Assembly: GCA_047600785.1 (NCBI GenBank) | Contig: JASGKH010000002.1 | Span: forward strand, 2,170,001-2,234,000 | Length of the DNA: 64,000 nucleotides | Direction: 5' to 3' | From: Breznakibacter sp047600785 | GTDB lineage: Bacteria; Bacteroidota; Bacteroidia; Bacteroidales; Marinilabiliaceae | In this document: positions 16,909 to 27,700 of the stretch, one piece after another | Numbering within the stretch: position 1 is the stretch's first letter | How the letters are laid out: every line of letters begins with the position of its first letter | Program-made: the position numbers and the translations under genes | Notes under the pieces: model-generated | The model's database searches: none | What the model saw: only the letters and a program-made list of their open reading frames with translations | Told to the model about the DNA's origin: nothing

Positions 16909-19900
16909 TCATCGGATAAGTATCAAACTCCCCTTTTTAGTTAAAATCCCATCGTTATAACCTTTAACCACCACCACATATTGGTAAGTTTCCATGGGTT
17001 GCGGTTTTCCGTTAAAGTTTCCATCCCAACCTTCTTTTAAATCTGACGATTGATAAACGATCTGTCCAAAACGATTAAATATTTTCATACTTACCAACTC
17101 TTTAATCCCCCATCCGTTAACAAATGCCCTATCGTTCACGCCATCGTCATTGGGAGTAAACGCATCGGGAACATCTACCGAAAACTTCTGGAGAACTGTC
17201 ACGTTCAGAGGATATTGTACGGTAAAGCAATTGCTTGTGTCGGTCACTGTCACCACATAATTTGTCGATACCAATGGCGATACTTCAGGGTCGGAACAAT
17301 TGGAACACGATAAGCCTTCGGTTGGTGTCCATGAATAGCTTAATATGCCCCAATCGGTAATGTCCATTGTAAAATCTTCACCAACAATGATCGTGGAATC
17401 CTTTATGGCAACCACCGGGATTTGTTGCACAAACACATTGGTGAATGCCGAGTCAACACAGAAGTTACCATCGGTCACCTCTACTTTATATTTTGTGCTA
17501 ACCAAAGGCGATGCCAACGTGGCGGCCGAATTGGGGGCAGATAACGCGGTGACCGGGCTCCAGCTATAGGTTATGCCGCCCTGGGCCGACAATCGGGCCG
17601 TTCCTCCTAAACAGACCACCGTATCCTTGTTCGTCGCTATTGAAGGCAATGGCCAGACAGTGACAATCTGATCCGTCAGGGTATCGGAACAGCCTAAGTG
17701 ATGATAAGCGGTTAGGCTCACCGGATAATTACCTGCCTGATGATATAATATGGATGGATTTTGGAGATCGGACGAGGTCCCATCTCCAAAATCCCATTTC
17801 CAGGTTTCGCCGTTCAACGAATTATTCACTATTACGGGCAAAAAAGGCTTACATCCTTTGGATATGTTGTCCTGAAAATAAAAACGTGCCCTCAAATCCA
17901 GCACATGCAATGTATCAACAATTGCTTTGTTACAAGTATTTTGATCATCGGTACGAATGAAAAGCACCGGATAAACATTTCCCGCATTTGTGTAGCGGTG
18001 CCATACCGAATCGCCCTCTGCCGTATAACCATCACCAAAATCCCATTTCATGTCATAGATGTTCCGTTTGTCAAAGGCTACAAATTCCGTATCGATATTT
18101 TTACAGATGGTATCAGCCACGCCAATCTCGGCATAAGGACCTTCCACATGGATATATCCTTTTTTCACAATGGTATCCGAACAGCCGTAAGTCGTGTAAC
18201 TGACTAAGGTTACATCATGGTCGCCCGGTTTGTTGTAAATAAAAAAAGGATTCTTCAGTGCCGATATATTGCTGTTTTCGCCAAAGCTCCACTTCCACCC
18301 GCCCAGATTCGGTGATTGGGAGAGATCGGTAAATTGGACCACGAATGGGTAACAGCTCGATGAATTGACGTCGGCCACAAAATCGGCAACCGGGGGATCT
18401 TGTACTTTGATGTATCCTGTTCGTGTGGAAGATGCCTGACATCCATGGTTGTCCACAATATCAAGGGTTACCGTAAATTCTCCCGCATCGGGGAAAGACC
18501 ATGTAGGCATGTTCTTCGTCGATGTCCCCCCGTTACCGAAAGTCCATTTATAGTCGACAATGAGGCTTTCGGACGTATCCGTGAACCTTGTCGAATCGCC
18601 AATGCAAAGAGTTGAATCGATGGCCGAGAACGATGCGCTCGGGAAAACAGCCATCACATGCTGGTTTTTGGTCAACTGATTTGTGCATCCCACAGCATCG
18701 GTCACCCTTAACCCTACCGAATACTTCCCGAATTGCGTGTAATCGTGCTCGGGGTTTTGCAATGTCGACATGGAATTATCGCCAAAATTCCACAACCATG
18801 ACACGATGGTGGTATCGGATTGGGACAAATCATTGAACGCAAAAGTCACCGGCATACACCCCAATTTGTAATTCCCCTGAAAATCGGCCTTAGGCGAAAA
18901 CACCTTAATCCCGATAGTGGCAGTATCGGCACAACCGTTCACATCTTTGGTGACCAACGATACCGATTTAACGCCGCTCGACCCGAAGCTCCGGGCAATA
19001 GGCACGTCGGTAAACACCTCGTCGGCACCGCTGTTGAAAACCCACAGGTATTTTTTCGCCTCGTTTTTGTACACGAACGCATCAGCATCAATTGAGTTGC
19101 TGGCATCGAAAGTAAGGGATGTATTTACACACGTTTTATCGGCAACGGGAGACACGATACTTTTTATGTCACGTACCGATGTTTGGTAATTATAATCGTA
19201 GGCGCACCCGGTTTGGCTGTTTACGGTTTTTAATTTCACCACGTAGTTTCCGCGTGCACTATATTGGTGTGCAGGAGTTAACGTGGAGGATTCCAATGCC
19301 GAACCATCACCAAAGTCCCACTGGTACGACGTAGCATCCTGAACCGTGCCCACAAAATGATGCTCGAACGGCTTTTCACAATCCACCGTTCGGTTTACAG
19401 AAGCAATTGGCCCCAATATGGTAACCGCATTGTTTTTGGTCACCGTACTTTTGCAACCGTAGTTATACACGTTAAGGGTCACGTTCATAGGACCGGTCTT
19501 TACATAAAAGTGGGGAGGGAAAGGCATCGCATCTTTATCCCCATCGCCAAAGTCCCAACTTGCACTGGTTATTTTCGAAGTTTCGGGAGAAATTATGGTA
19601 AAGTCCACAGCATTGATCCCACATACGGAAGTATTTCCGACAACGACAAAATCGGGACTGACCTTTTCGCCGGCGTTGATATTTTCGGTAACCGTATGCA
19701 CGCAGCCTCTGGCAGTGGTAACCTTAAGCGTTACCGGTATTTTCCCGGCCGAAGTCACATCCACCGCCAATTGGGCAACGGCCTGTTCGTTACCCGTGCC
19801 CAGCTTCCATGTGCGTGACACGATGGAATCATTGGGGGTGACATAAACAGATTTATCCTTAAATACCAGCGACATTGGGATGCATCCGGCCAAAAGGCCA

Positions 19901-21279
19901 CTATTGCCTCCTGCTCCCGGGTCCATAAGTACTTTGGGCAACTGCACGGTCACGCTACCCGCTTTCACCATTTTATCCTTACACCCGTGCTTACTGGTTA
20001 CTATCAGGGTATCGTTAAATACGGCCTTTTTGTTGTCGTCAAGCTTTATCGTTGATAAATAGCTGACCTGAGGATTTTCCTGTGTCGATTGGGTCCCATT
20101 ACCAAACCGCCAATCGTAAGTATGTGCATTGACTGATAGATTTTGATAACCAATAGATTGCGGCAACTGACAAATGAAAGTCCCTGATGCCGAAAAATCG
20201 GCCTTCACGTTCTCTACATTCAATATGGAGGACAATGTATCGGTGCATGTCCCATTTGAAGCGACAAGCGAAATCGGATAATTGCCTGCCAAATTATATC
20301 TCTTTTCAGGGCTTTCGATATTTGAGGTAGTTCCATCGCCAAACAGCCAGGTAAACCGGTTCGCACTTTTGCTCAGGTTGGTGAGTTTCACCGTACCCTG
20401 CGGACAAATGGTATCATCGGACAACACGAACAACGCCTCGGTTTTCACTATTTGAATAAGGTTGGCCCGCTCGGCATGTCCCATACAACCAAACGTATCG
20501 GCTACAGTAAGTTTCACCGTATAATTGCCTGTCTGTTCGTAAAGGTTAAGGGGCGATTTCTCAGATGACACTTTGCCGTCACCAAATTCCCAACTCGATG
20601 TATACGAAACAGGACTTTCCGTAAGGTTATTGAATGCCACATTTAGTTTACCGTTGCACGAATAAGTCTGATCGGCCCCGAATTTTACAATTGGTTTTAG
20701 CACATGCAACAACTTTTCAGACGTATACGCATCGGAACAGCCATATTGATTGGTCGCCAGAAGCGTAACGTCAAAATCACCCCCCGTCGCATAACTTACT
20801 GATGGGTTTATTTCTGTGCTTTTACTCCCATCACCAAAACTCCATAAATAGGTCAAGGGCGAACCTTGTTGATCGGTAGACAAATTGGTGAACGATGCCG
20901 CAAAGGGAGCACATCCCAATGTATCGCCGGAAAATGAAAACAAGGCTTTCGGTTTCTGCCTGACCACGATGAAATTCTCGGCCACCAGCGAATCCTTGAC
21001 TCCCGCATTGGTCATCACCAATTTCACGGTGTAGCTTCCGGGTTCTATGAACGTAGCTTGGGGATGGACGGCGGTCGAAGTATTTCCGTTGCCGAAATCC
21101 CAAAAAAAAGCAGCACCAGAGAGTGGATTACTTTGATTCGTGAATTTGACAAATATAGGTGAACACCCATCCTGAATATCTGCGGTGAAATTGACCCAGG
21201 ATTGGGATTTCACGGCAAAAAACACTATCCAGACAATGGCAGTTGACAACAACCGAAAACGCACCATAGGTAAGGTCAT
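16909..21279 (-). CDS. Giant secreted PKD-repeat surface protein, T9SS type B
   Basis: This 1456-residue protein has a signal peptide (about 1-27, ending near AVKSQS) and about 14 PKD-like repeats marked by variants of WxFGDG (for example FFWDFGNGNTS, YQWDFGDGS, WKWDFGDGTSS). Two less regular repeats follow with YSWSP and YSWTP motifs and VSPLVST. The last 90 or so residues form a gliding-motility-type C-terminal domain (PDAFTPNDDGVND, MKIFNRFGQIVY, WDGNFNG), which is the type B sorting signal for the type IX secretion system. The protein should be exported and anchored or released at the cell surface, probably as an adhesin. It is divergent from a PorP/SprF gene, and in known cases type B cargo needs such a partner. 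The final LILIR end is complete, with a stop at 16909. Confidence 0.93.
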   Translation of the reverse strand: MTLPMVRFRLLSTAIVWIVFFAVKSQSWVNFTADIQDGCSPIFVKFTNQSNPLSGAAFFWDFGNGNTSTAVHPQATFIEPGSYTVKLVMTNAGVKDSLVAENFIVVRQKPKALFSFSGDTLGCAPFAASFTNLSTDQQGSPLTYLWSFGDGSKSTEINPSVSYATGGDFDVTLLATNQYGCSDAYTSEKLLHVLKPIVKFGADQTYSCNGKLNVAFNNLTESPVSYTSSWEFGDGKVSSEKSPLNLYEQTGNYTVKLTVADTFGCMGHAERANLIQIVKTEALFVLSDDTICPQGTVKLTNLSKSANRFTWLFGDGTTSNIESPEKRYNLAGNYPISLVASNGTCTDTLSSILNVENVKADFSASGTFICQLPQSIGYQNLSVNAHTYDWRFGNGTQSTQENPQVSYLSTIKLDDNKKAVFNDTLIVTSKHGCKDKMVKAGSVTVQLPKVLMDPGAGGNSGLLAGCIPMSLVFKDKSVYVTPNDSIVSRTWKLGTGNEQAVAQLAVDVTSAGKIPVTLKVTTARGCVHTVTENINAGEKVSPDFVVVGNTSVCGINAVDFTIISPETSKITSASWDFGDGDKDAMPFPPHFYVKTGPMNVTLNVYNYGCKSTVTKNNAVTILGPIASVNRTVDCEKPFEHHFVGTVQDATSYQWDFGDGSALESSTLTPAHQYSARGNYVVKLKTVNSQTGCAYDYNYQTSVRDIKSIVSPVADKTCVNTSLTFDASNSIDADAFVYKNEAKKYLWVFNSGADEVFTDVPIARSFGSSGVKSVSLVTKDVNGCADTATIGIKVFSPKADFQGNYKLGCMPVTFAFNDLSQSDTTIVSWLWNFGDNSMSTLQNPEHDYTQFGKYSVGLRVTDAVGCTNQLTKNQHVMAVFPSASFSAIDSTLCIGDSTRFTDTSESLIVDYKWTFGNGGTSTKNMPTWSFPDAGEFTVTLDIVDNHGCQASSTRTGYIKVQDPPVADFVADVNSSSCYPFVVQFTDLSQSPNLGGWKWSFGENSNISALKNPFFIYNKPGDHDVTLVSYTTYGCSDTIVKKGYIHVEGPYAEIGVADTICKNIDTEFVAFDKRNIYDMKWDFGDGYTAEGDSVWHRYTNAGNVYPVLFIRTDDQNTCNKAIVDTLHVLDLRARFYFQDNISKGCKPFLPVIVNNSLNGETWKWDFGDGTSSDLQNPSILYHQAGNYPVSLTAYHHLGCSDTLTDQIVTVWPLPSIATNKDTVVCLGGTARLSAQGGITYSWSPVTALSAPNSAATLASPLVSTKYKVEVTDGNFCVDSAFTNVFVQQIPVVAIKDSTIIVGEDFTMDITDWGILSYSWTPTEGLSCSNCSDPEVSPLVSTNYVVTVTDTSNCFTVQYPLNVTVLQKFSVDVPDAFTPNDDGVNDRAFVNGWGIKELVSMKIFNRFGQIVYQSSDLKEGWDGNFNGKPQPMETYQYVVVVKGYNDGILTKKGSLILIR

Positions 21280-21597
21280 TAAATATGCAATTTAAGTAAA
21301 CTTTATAATTCTAACATTTTCGGCATAGCCCCAATATCAATAAATATATCCAAACTCCTGTTTTTATGCAAACCGTCCCAACTTCTTTTCACTGCAATAA
21401 CTCCTACAATCCTTAGTGGAGGCAGATCAGTATAAAAAATAGCCCATTGCCTCTACCCGTCACATTGCCCCGTCATCTGTCCGAAGATCTTATGTCGAAC
21501 GTCCATTAATCCCACATGTACAAATCCTGCAATGTTTTGTTATTTTTATTTGATTTGAATCACAAAAAGTGATATTTTGGAATGTTCTTGACCTAAT
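21280..21597. promoter_or_regulatory. Divergent intergenic region, PKD protein / PorP
   Basis: These 318 bases separate the PKD-protein gene (minus) from the PorP/SprF gene (plus) and must hold both promoters. On the plus strand TTTG (21554-21557) followed by TATTTTGG (21573-21580) is a rough match to the Bacteroidota -33/-7 pattern. A palindrome ATCAC-AAAAA-GTGAT lies between them (21559-21573). I see no small gene or RNA here. Confidence 0.35.
21559..21573. promoter_or_regulatory. Palindrome ATCAC-N5-GTGAT upstream of PorP gene
   Basis: Five-base arms around an A5 spacer, just before a possible -7 box and about 40 bases ahead of the likely true start (21614). The spacing suits an operator for a dimeric regulator; the arms are short, so chance is possible. 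Confidence 0.25.
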
Positions 21598-22647
21598 TTG
21601 CGACTTGCAATTTATGAAGAAAAACAGAAAGATTTGAAAAGCAAAACGCCTACACTGATCGCATGTTTATTTCTGTGCATCAATGCATTGTCCCAAAACA
21701 TTCATTTTTCACAGGCTTATTCGGCACACCTGACCTTAAACCCGGCCAACACGGGAAGGTTCAACGGTGATTGGCGTGTCACTGGTATGTTTCGCGATCA
21801 AGGCCTGCAATTTACTTCACAATACAAAACTTCGTACGTCAGTTTTGAAATGCCTGTGTATATCCGCAACGAACGTATTGCCACCGGTATCTTTTACAGT
21901 CACGACAACTCGGCGGGTTCCAACCTTCCGGTTGAAAGGATTTTTGGCAATTTGGCAACGTCAGTGCCATTATCCGTCAACGGAAGCCTTACGACGGGGA
22001 TCCAACTGGGATATGTACATAAGCAAATCTCGTGGAACAACATATCCTTTCCTGACCAATACAACCGCGCCATTGGGGGTTTTGATCCCAACCTCCCCAC
22101 TTCCGAGCGGTTCGAGACCGACCAAACCGGATGGCTTGATCTTGGCGTAGGCCTTGCTTACACACACAAATTCAAGAAAATGATTTTAGTGGGCGGATAT
22201 GCCATGCAACAAATCAACACTCCTCAGGAAACATTTTTGGGCGTAGGATATGACCTGCCGGTAAGACACGTGGCACATGTAAAAGCTGATTGGAATCTTT
22301 CAGACCAACTGTTCGTGATCCCCTCGGTCGTTGCAACCTGGCAACGAAACGCACGCCAACAACTTTTTGGGGCTAATCTGGGCGTTAACCTTAACGAATG
22401 GATGGGGCAACGCAACAATTTTATAGCGGGTGTCCATTATCGCAACGGGTTATTCGATGTTTCGGACGCTTTGATATTTTCGACCGGTTTTACGTACCAA
22501 TATTGGAGCCTTCTCGCATCTTTCGACTCCGACGTGTTTGGTTCCAAAACAGGCCATGCCTCGGCCTCTGCGTTTGAATTGGGACTTGTGTTCAAGTTAC
22601 CATCAACCGAACTAACCTATAAAACCGTGCCATGCGAAAGATATTAG
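21598..22647 (+). CDS. PorP/SprF family type IX secretion membrane protein
   Basis: The protein matches the PorP/SprF family: after a signal peptide it begins QNIHFSQAYSAHLTLNPANTG, followed by beta-barrel-like repeats (for example FRDQGLQF, GIFYSHDNSAG, LGYVHKQISW). It should be an outer-membrane barrel that partners T9SS cargo. The start is unclear. The open frame has only TTG starts (21598 and 21634) and no ATG before the signal peptide. An ATG at 21614 in another frame reads MKKNRKI and then stops; adding one A to the A5 run at 21619-21623 would give MKKKQKDLKSK joined to the signal peptide, so a one-base deletion or sequencing error is likely. The 3' end overlaps the OmpA gene by 16 bases. 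Confidence 0.88.
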   Translation: MRLAIYEEKQKDLKSKTPTLIACLFLCINALSQNIHFSQAYSAHLTLNPANTGRFNGDWRVTGMFRDQGLQFTSQYKTSYVSFEMPVYIRNERIATGIFYSHDNSAGSNLPVERIFGNLATSVPLSVNGSLTTGIQLGYVHKQISWNNISFPDQYNRAIGGFDPNLPTSERFETDQTGWLDLGVGLAYTHKFKKMILVGGYAMQQINTPQETFLGVGYDLPVRHVAHVKADWNLSDQLFVIPSVVATWQRNARQQLFGANLGVNLNEWMGQRNNFIAGVHYRNGLFDVSDALIFSTGFTYQYWSLLASFDSDVFGSKTGHASASAFELGLVFKLPSTELTYKTVPCERY

Positions 22648-24728
22648 CCCTTTTCTGCGTATTTGCATTGTCAATGTCATTGGGCAAACTTACCGAAGCC
22701 AATGCACAAAATCCAATCGCCCCTACTCCGCTAAAAAACTGGCAAGTGAAAGGCATGGCCAAAAGCGCTCTTCGCATGGGCGATACCCAACAAGCGGCTT
22801 TTTTTCTCACACATTGGATAAACAGGGACAAAGAAAATACACGCGTGGCGTACCTTCTGGCCTCTTGCCATGAAAGAAACCGCGAATACCACAAGGCTGC
22901 CCACATTTACGATTCCATTTACCAAAGTGCCCCGCGTACCAATCCATATGCGCTTTACAAGTTGGCCGAAATGCACAAGTTTTTAGGCCTTTACCCCGAC
23001 GCTTCGGAGAAATTCAACACAGTGCTGCGTCAACCCCGTAAACTAAACCAGCATGGCATCACCAAAAGGCAAATAGAACAACAAATAGCAGGCTGCCAAA
23101 TGGCCATTGCCTGGGCCGACACGATACCCATAATGGGCGTAGAAAAGCTCAACTCGACCATCAACTTCATGCACAAGGAATCGGGTCCTTTGATCTTAAA
23201 CGACCAAACTTTTGTTTATGGTTCCACACGTTTACCACTTTTCCCCACTATGGATGTGGACGGGTTAAACAGACCTACCAACAAAATTTATTCTGCCACT
23301 TTGGAGAACAGCGAATGGACAGGGGGCTTACCGGCTCCTGCGCCATTCACCCAAAAGGAAGGGGACGATTGGGGCAGCGGCGTATTTTCAGTAGATAAAC
23401 AACGGTTTTATGCGTCTTTTTGTGCCCCAAACCTGAAAGGCAAGATGATTTGCAAAATTTACGTGTCGGAACAAACCGCTACCGGCTGGACGCCTTTTAT
23501 TCCGCTCGGACGGGGCATCAACCACAAGCGTTACTCCTCGTCGCAGCCGACCATCGGTACTTGCTACGATCCGCGGCTCGAGGTTCTCTACTTCACATCG
23601 GACAGACCGGGCGGAGCAGGCCGCAAAGACATTTGGTTTACCGTGTACAACAAACAAAACGGCACTTATAAACGGGCTCAGAATGCCGGCGTGTTTATCA
23701 ATACCCCAGCCAATGAGATGTCGCCTTTTTACGATTTGACGTCACACCGTTTGTTCTTTAGCAGCGATGGATGGCCAAATATTGGTGGATTGGACATCCA
23801 TTACTCTACGGGCGAACTGGTAACTTGGGAAGAACCCAAAAACATTGGAATTCCGTTCAATTCGTCATTCGACGATTTGGACTACGTGCAATCCGAATCG
23901 GGAAAAACCGGATTTTTTATATCCAATCGACCCGAATCGTTCAATGATTTATCAGCTACTTGTTGCGACGACATTTTTACATTTTCCGAAACCATACAGC
24001 CGCGCATAAAAATCTCCGGAAAACTGCAAAAAAATGAAATGCCCATGGATCTGGACCGTTTGCTGGGCAAAGGGGCCGAAACAGTCGGATTACCCACGCC
24101 AACCTCCGCATTGGCAAACAAAATCATTACGGTCCATACCATAAGGGATTCGTCAACAATAGTGTTTTTAAAACAAACTTCCACCGACGAAAATGGGGAA
24201 TTTTCCGTATGGGTTGATAAAGGCTCCGATTACACAATTACCGTAAAAGACACTTCTCTTTTGGTCAATACGTTCGAATTTACAACCAAACAACCAACCG
24301 AAGGAACCACTGCCGAATTGAAGATCGATGTGGTCCCATTGACCGTACGCCCCCAAAAGCCGATTGCCATCCACAACGTATATTACGAATTCGCTTCGGC
24401 CGAATTAAGCCCCATGGCCCGAGAAATACTGGACACGACACTGGTCGTACTAATGAAAAAATATCCTTACATAGCCGTAGAAATAGGTTCGCACACAGAT
24501 GACAAAGGCGGTGAGAAATACAATCAACGGCTTTCTGAAAAAAGGGCCGCAGGAGTGGTAGCGTATCTAATCAAAAGTGGGATATCGACCCAAAGGCTCA
24601 CTTACAGGGGATACGGCATGAGCCAGCCCATTGCCCCGAACACATTGCCCGATGGTTCCGACAATGAGGAAGGGCGCCAACAAAACAGACGTACAGAATT
24701 TAGAATCGTTGGGACCATTGATGATTAA
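22632..24728 (+). CDS. OmpA-family protein with TPR and PD40-like region
   Basis: This 698-residue protein has a signal peptide (about 1-25, ending near EANAQ), a helical repeat region like tetratricopeptides (about 35-150), a WD40-like/PD40 part with repeats such as LYFTSDRPGGAGRKDIW and LFFSSDGWPNIGGLDI (about 190-450), a carboxypeptidase-regulatory-like region, and a C-terminal OmpA peptidoglycan-binding domain (NVYYEFASAELSP, IGSHTDDKGG, NQRLSEKRA, NRRTEFRI). The layout resembles PorE-like and SprF-linked OmpA proteins of the T9SS. It should sit in the outer membrane or periplasm and tie the secretion partner to peptidoglycan. The start codon lies inside the end of the PorP gene, so translation is coupled. 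Confidence 0.9.
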   Translation: MRKILALFCVFALSMSLGKLTEANAQNPIAPTPLKNWQVKGMAKSALRMGDTQQAAFFLTHWINRDKENTRVAYLLASCHERNREYHKAAHIYDSIYQSAPRTNPYALYKLAEMHKFLGLYPDASEKFNTVLRQPRKLNQHGITKRQIEQQIAGCQMAIAWADTIPIMGVEKLNSTINFMHKESGPLILNDQTFVYGSTRLPLFPTMDVDGLNRPTNKIYSATLENSEWTGGLPAPAPFTQKEGDDWGSGVFSVDKQRFYASFCAPNLKGKMICKIYVSEQTATGWTPFIPLGRGINHKRYSSSQPTIGTCYDPRLEVLYFTSDRPGGAGRKDIWFTVYNKQNGTYKRAQNAGVFINTPANEMSPFYDLTSHRLFFSSDGWPNIGGLDIHYSTGELVTWEEPKNIGIPFNSSFDDLDYVQSESGKTGFFISNRPESFNDLSATCCDDIFTFSETIQPRIKISGKLQKNEMPMDLDRLLGKGAETVGLPTPTSALANKIITVHTIRDSSTIVFLKQTSTDENGEFSVWVDKGSDYTITVKDTSLLVNTFEFTTKQPTEGTTAELKIDVVPLTVRPQKPIAIHNVYYEFASAELSPMAREILDTTLVVLMKKYPYIAVEIGSHTDDKGGEKYNQRLSEKRAAGVVAYLIKSGISTQRLTYRGYGMSQPIAPNTLPDGSDNEEGRQQNRRTEFRIVGTIDD

Positions 24729-24775
24729 AACGGGACGAAATTTGTTAATTTCAACGCATTATTTGCGCTGCATCA

Positions 24776-27700
24776 ATGAAAGATAGATCATTAAGTGCCA
24801 TCATCGATTTTTTTGCCCTTATCTCCAACAACGCCCAGTTGTCGGGTCCCCAACTTATGGCCAATCTGGTCGAAGTGTACCTTTCGGTTCAATTCTCCAA
24901 ACAGTCGACCGAAATTTACATGACCAAATTTACCCAAAAGGCCAAAGAATATGCCGATATCCGTTTGAAGAACGAGAAAAAATGGGACACATTCTTTTAT
25001 TCCGAAATAGAAGCCCAATGCTATATTATTACCCGTGAGGTACAAGCCTCAGACAGACTGTTGGTGCTGATATACCTGATGGAATTGTCGCCCTACATGA
25101 CAGGAGCAACATTACGGACCAACGAAAACGCCACAACGCCGGTTCCGTTTTTTAACAAACTAGCTGATTTGCTCCATTTTTCAGAAACCGATTTTGCAGA
25201 TTGTCTTTCGTTCGTGAACGAAACGTTTTCGCAGATAAAAGGAGAAAACCAGGTATTGGTCGTGACCGACAACAAATACCTTGAGATACCCGAAGTGAAA
25301 ATAGAATACCATCTTCATCTCAGGGGACAAATGATTTTTCTGAAAATCAACTCTGTCAATACTATTCTCTATAAAGTAAACGGAGAATCGCGCTTCGAGG
25401 TCAACGGACACCAAATATACAAGCGACGGACAAACGTGCTTTCAAAAGGTGCTCTTATACAAGTCGACAATTATTCGACCATCTATTTTAACGACATTGA
25501 AAAATCGTTGTCGACGACAATGAAATCCGATCCCACAGTCGTCCTTCAGGCACGCGGTATCGAATACAAGTTCCCAAACGGCAAAATTGGAATCCACGAA
25601 CTTGGTTTTTCTGTCAAGTCGGGCGAATTGATGGCCATTATGGGAGGTAGCGGATCGGGCAAAACCACGTTAATGAACGTTCTTATCGGTTTTTTAAAAC
25701 CGACCAAAGGAAACGTCGTGTTAAACAACCTGGATATACACCGTCATCCGAACCTTGTAAAAGGCTACATAGGTTACGTACCCCAAGACGATGCACTGAT
25801 CAATGACCTTACGGCTTACCAAAACCTTTTCTATAACGCCAACCTTTGTCTGGGGCATTTAGATAAAGAGGAGCTGACAAACAAAGTGGACGATCTGCTC
25901 AAGGAACTTGGCCTTTACGAAATCAGGAACTTAAAGGTAGGCTCACCGCTAGAAAAGGTAATAAGCGGCGGACAGCGAAAACGCCTCAACATTGCCATGG
26001 AACTGATACGTGATCCAAAAATCCTTTTCCTCGACGAACCGACTTCGGGGCTTTCGTCATCCGATTCGGAAAACATCATGCAACTGCTAAAAACAAGTAC
26101 GTTCCAGGGGAAACTAATTATTATCAACATACATCAACCATCTTCCGACATATTTAAGTTGTTCGACCAGCTCCTTTTCATCGACCAGGACGGGTATCCG
26201 GTGTATTTTGGACGTGCCGCGCATGTCATGTCATTCCTGAAAAAAGCCATGCGTTATGTCGATGCGCATGAAAACGAATGCCATACCTGCGGCAACCTAA
26301 ATCCCGACGATATTTTCCACTTTGTGCAAATGCGCAAAATAGATCAAAACGGACAGGAGATGCCCGACAGGGTGTTTACCCCTGTTCGCTGGCACCGGTC
26401 ATTTTTACGTCTTTGGTACAACTACGACACCAATGAGGCAATGAAAAAACCGTTGCCGCACCTTAACCTGAACCTTCCCTCGTACCTTAAGCAATTTTGG
26501 ACTTTCAACATCCGTAATTTGCTGACCAAGCTGGCCGACAGGCAATATTTGGCCATGTCGTTGTTGCTCCCGCCTTTGCTGGCTCTGGTATTGAGTGTAT
26601 TTTCACGCCATGTAGACCCAACATTGTGGGGACAATACGTATACGGGCGGAACGACAACATTCCCCACTTTTTACTGATGAGCGTGATCGTAGCCTTGTT
26701 TGTGGGAATGATATCAAGTTCGGAGGAAATCATCAAAGACCGTATGGTCTTAAAGCGGGAATCGTTCCTCCGGCTATCATTCGGGGCGTATGTAATGGCC
26801 AAAATACTTTTTCTCGTTACATTATCGGGCATTCAAATGTGGTCGTACCTGAAAATATCGGGCATTATCCTCCAACTTCCCTATTATGGGATGAAACTAT
26901 TTCCAATACTTTGGGCAACTGCATGTTTTGCCAATGTGCTCGGCCTGTTGATGTCATCGTTGTTTAAATCGGCGGCCGCCGTATACGTGTCGATTCCGTT
27001 CTTGCTTATTCCGCAAATTTTGCTTTCGGGAGGGGTAATAAATTTCGAAAAAATCAATCCCGCATTCTCATCGCCCAAATACGTACCGGCAGTAGCCGAT
27101 GCCATGGTCGCCAAATGGTCCTATGAGGCCCTGACGGTGGATTTATTTATGGAGAACGACTACACCGCCCTTTTTTATGGCACAGATAAAGAATTGAATG
27201 AATTGGCCTATTTGCGAAATTTCCTGATCCCCGAAATCGAGAACGTCTATTACGGACACTTTACCGATCAACCCGTTGTTGCCACGGATCTAAATACCAA
27301 CAAACTGCTGATGAACGGCCTTGTCCAACTTTGGGAATCGAAATACCTTGTTTCGTTAGGAAAATTTGACCCAAAAACAACGGGTACCGGATTCGCCGAC
27401 TACATTGACAATTGTAGGACCATCCTATCTAACCACTATGATAAGGCCCAATCGATAAAAGATTCTTTGTTGTCCACATTTGGTTCATCGATGATCGATT
27501 CCATCCGGATGCGCAATACCAACACCAAGCTTAGCGATTTGGTTACCGGTAGTGAAACTTTTAGAAAAATCACGATTGTCGATGAGCAATTTGTACGAAA
27601 AATGTCGCCCATCTACTATACTTCACCGCATGAAATAGCTCGCTCCCACATATATGCACCTACAAAAAACATCGCCCACCGTCAGTTACCGACCAAATGG

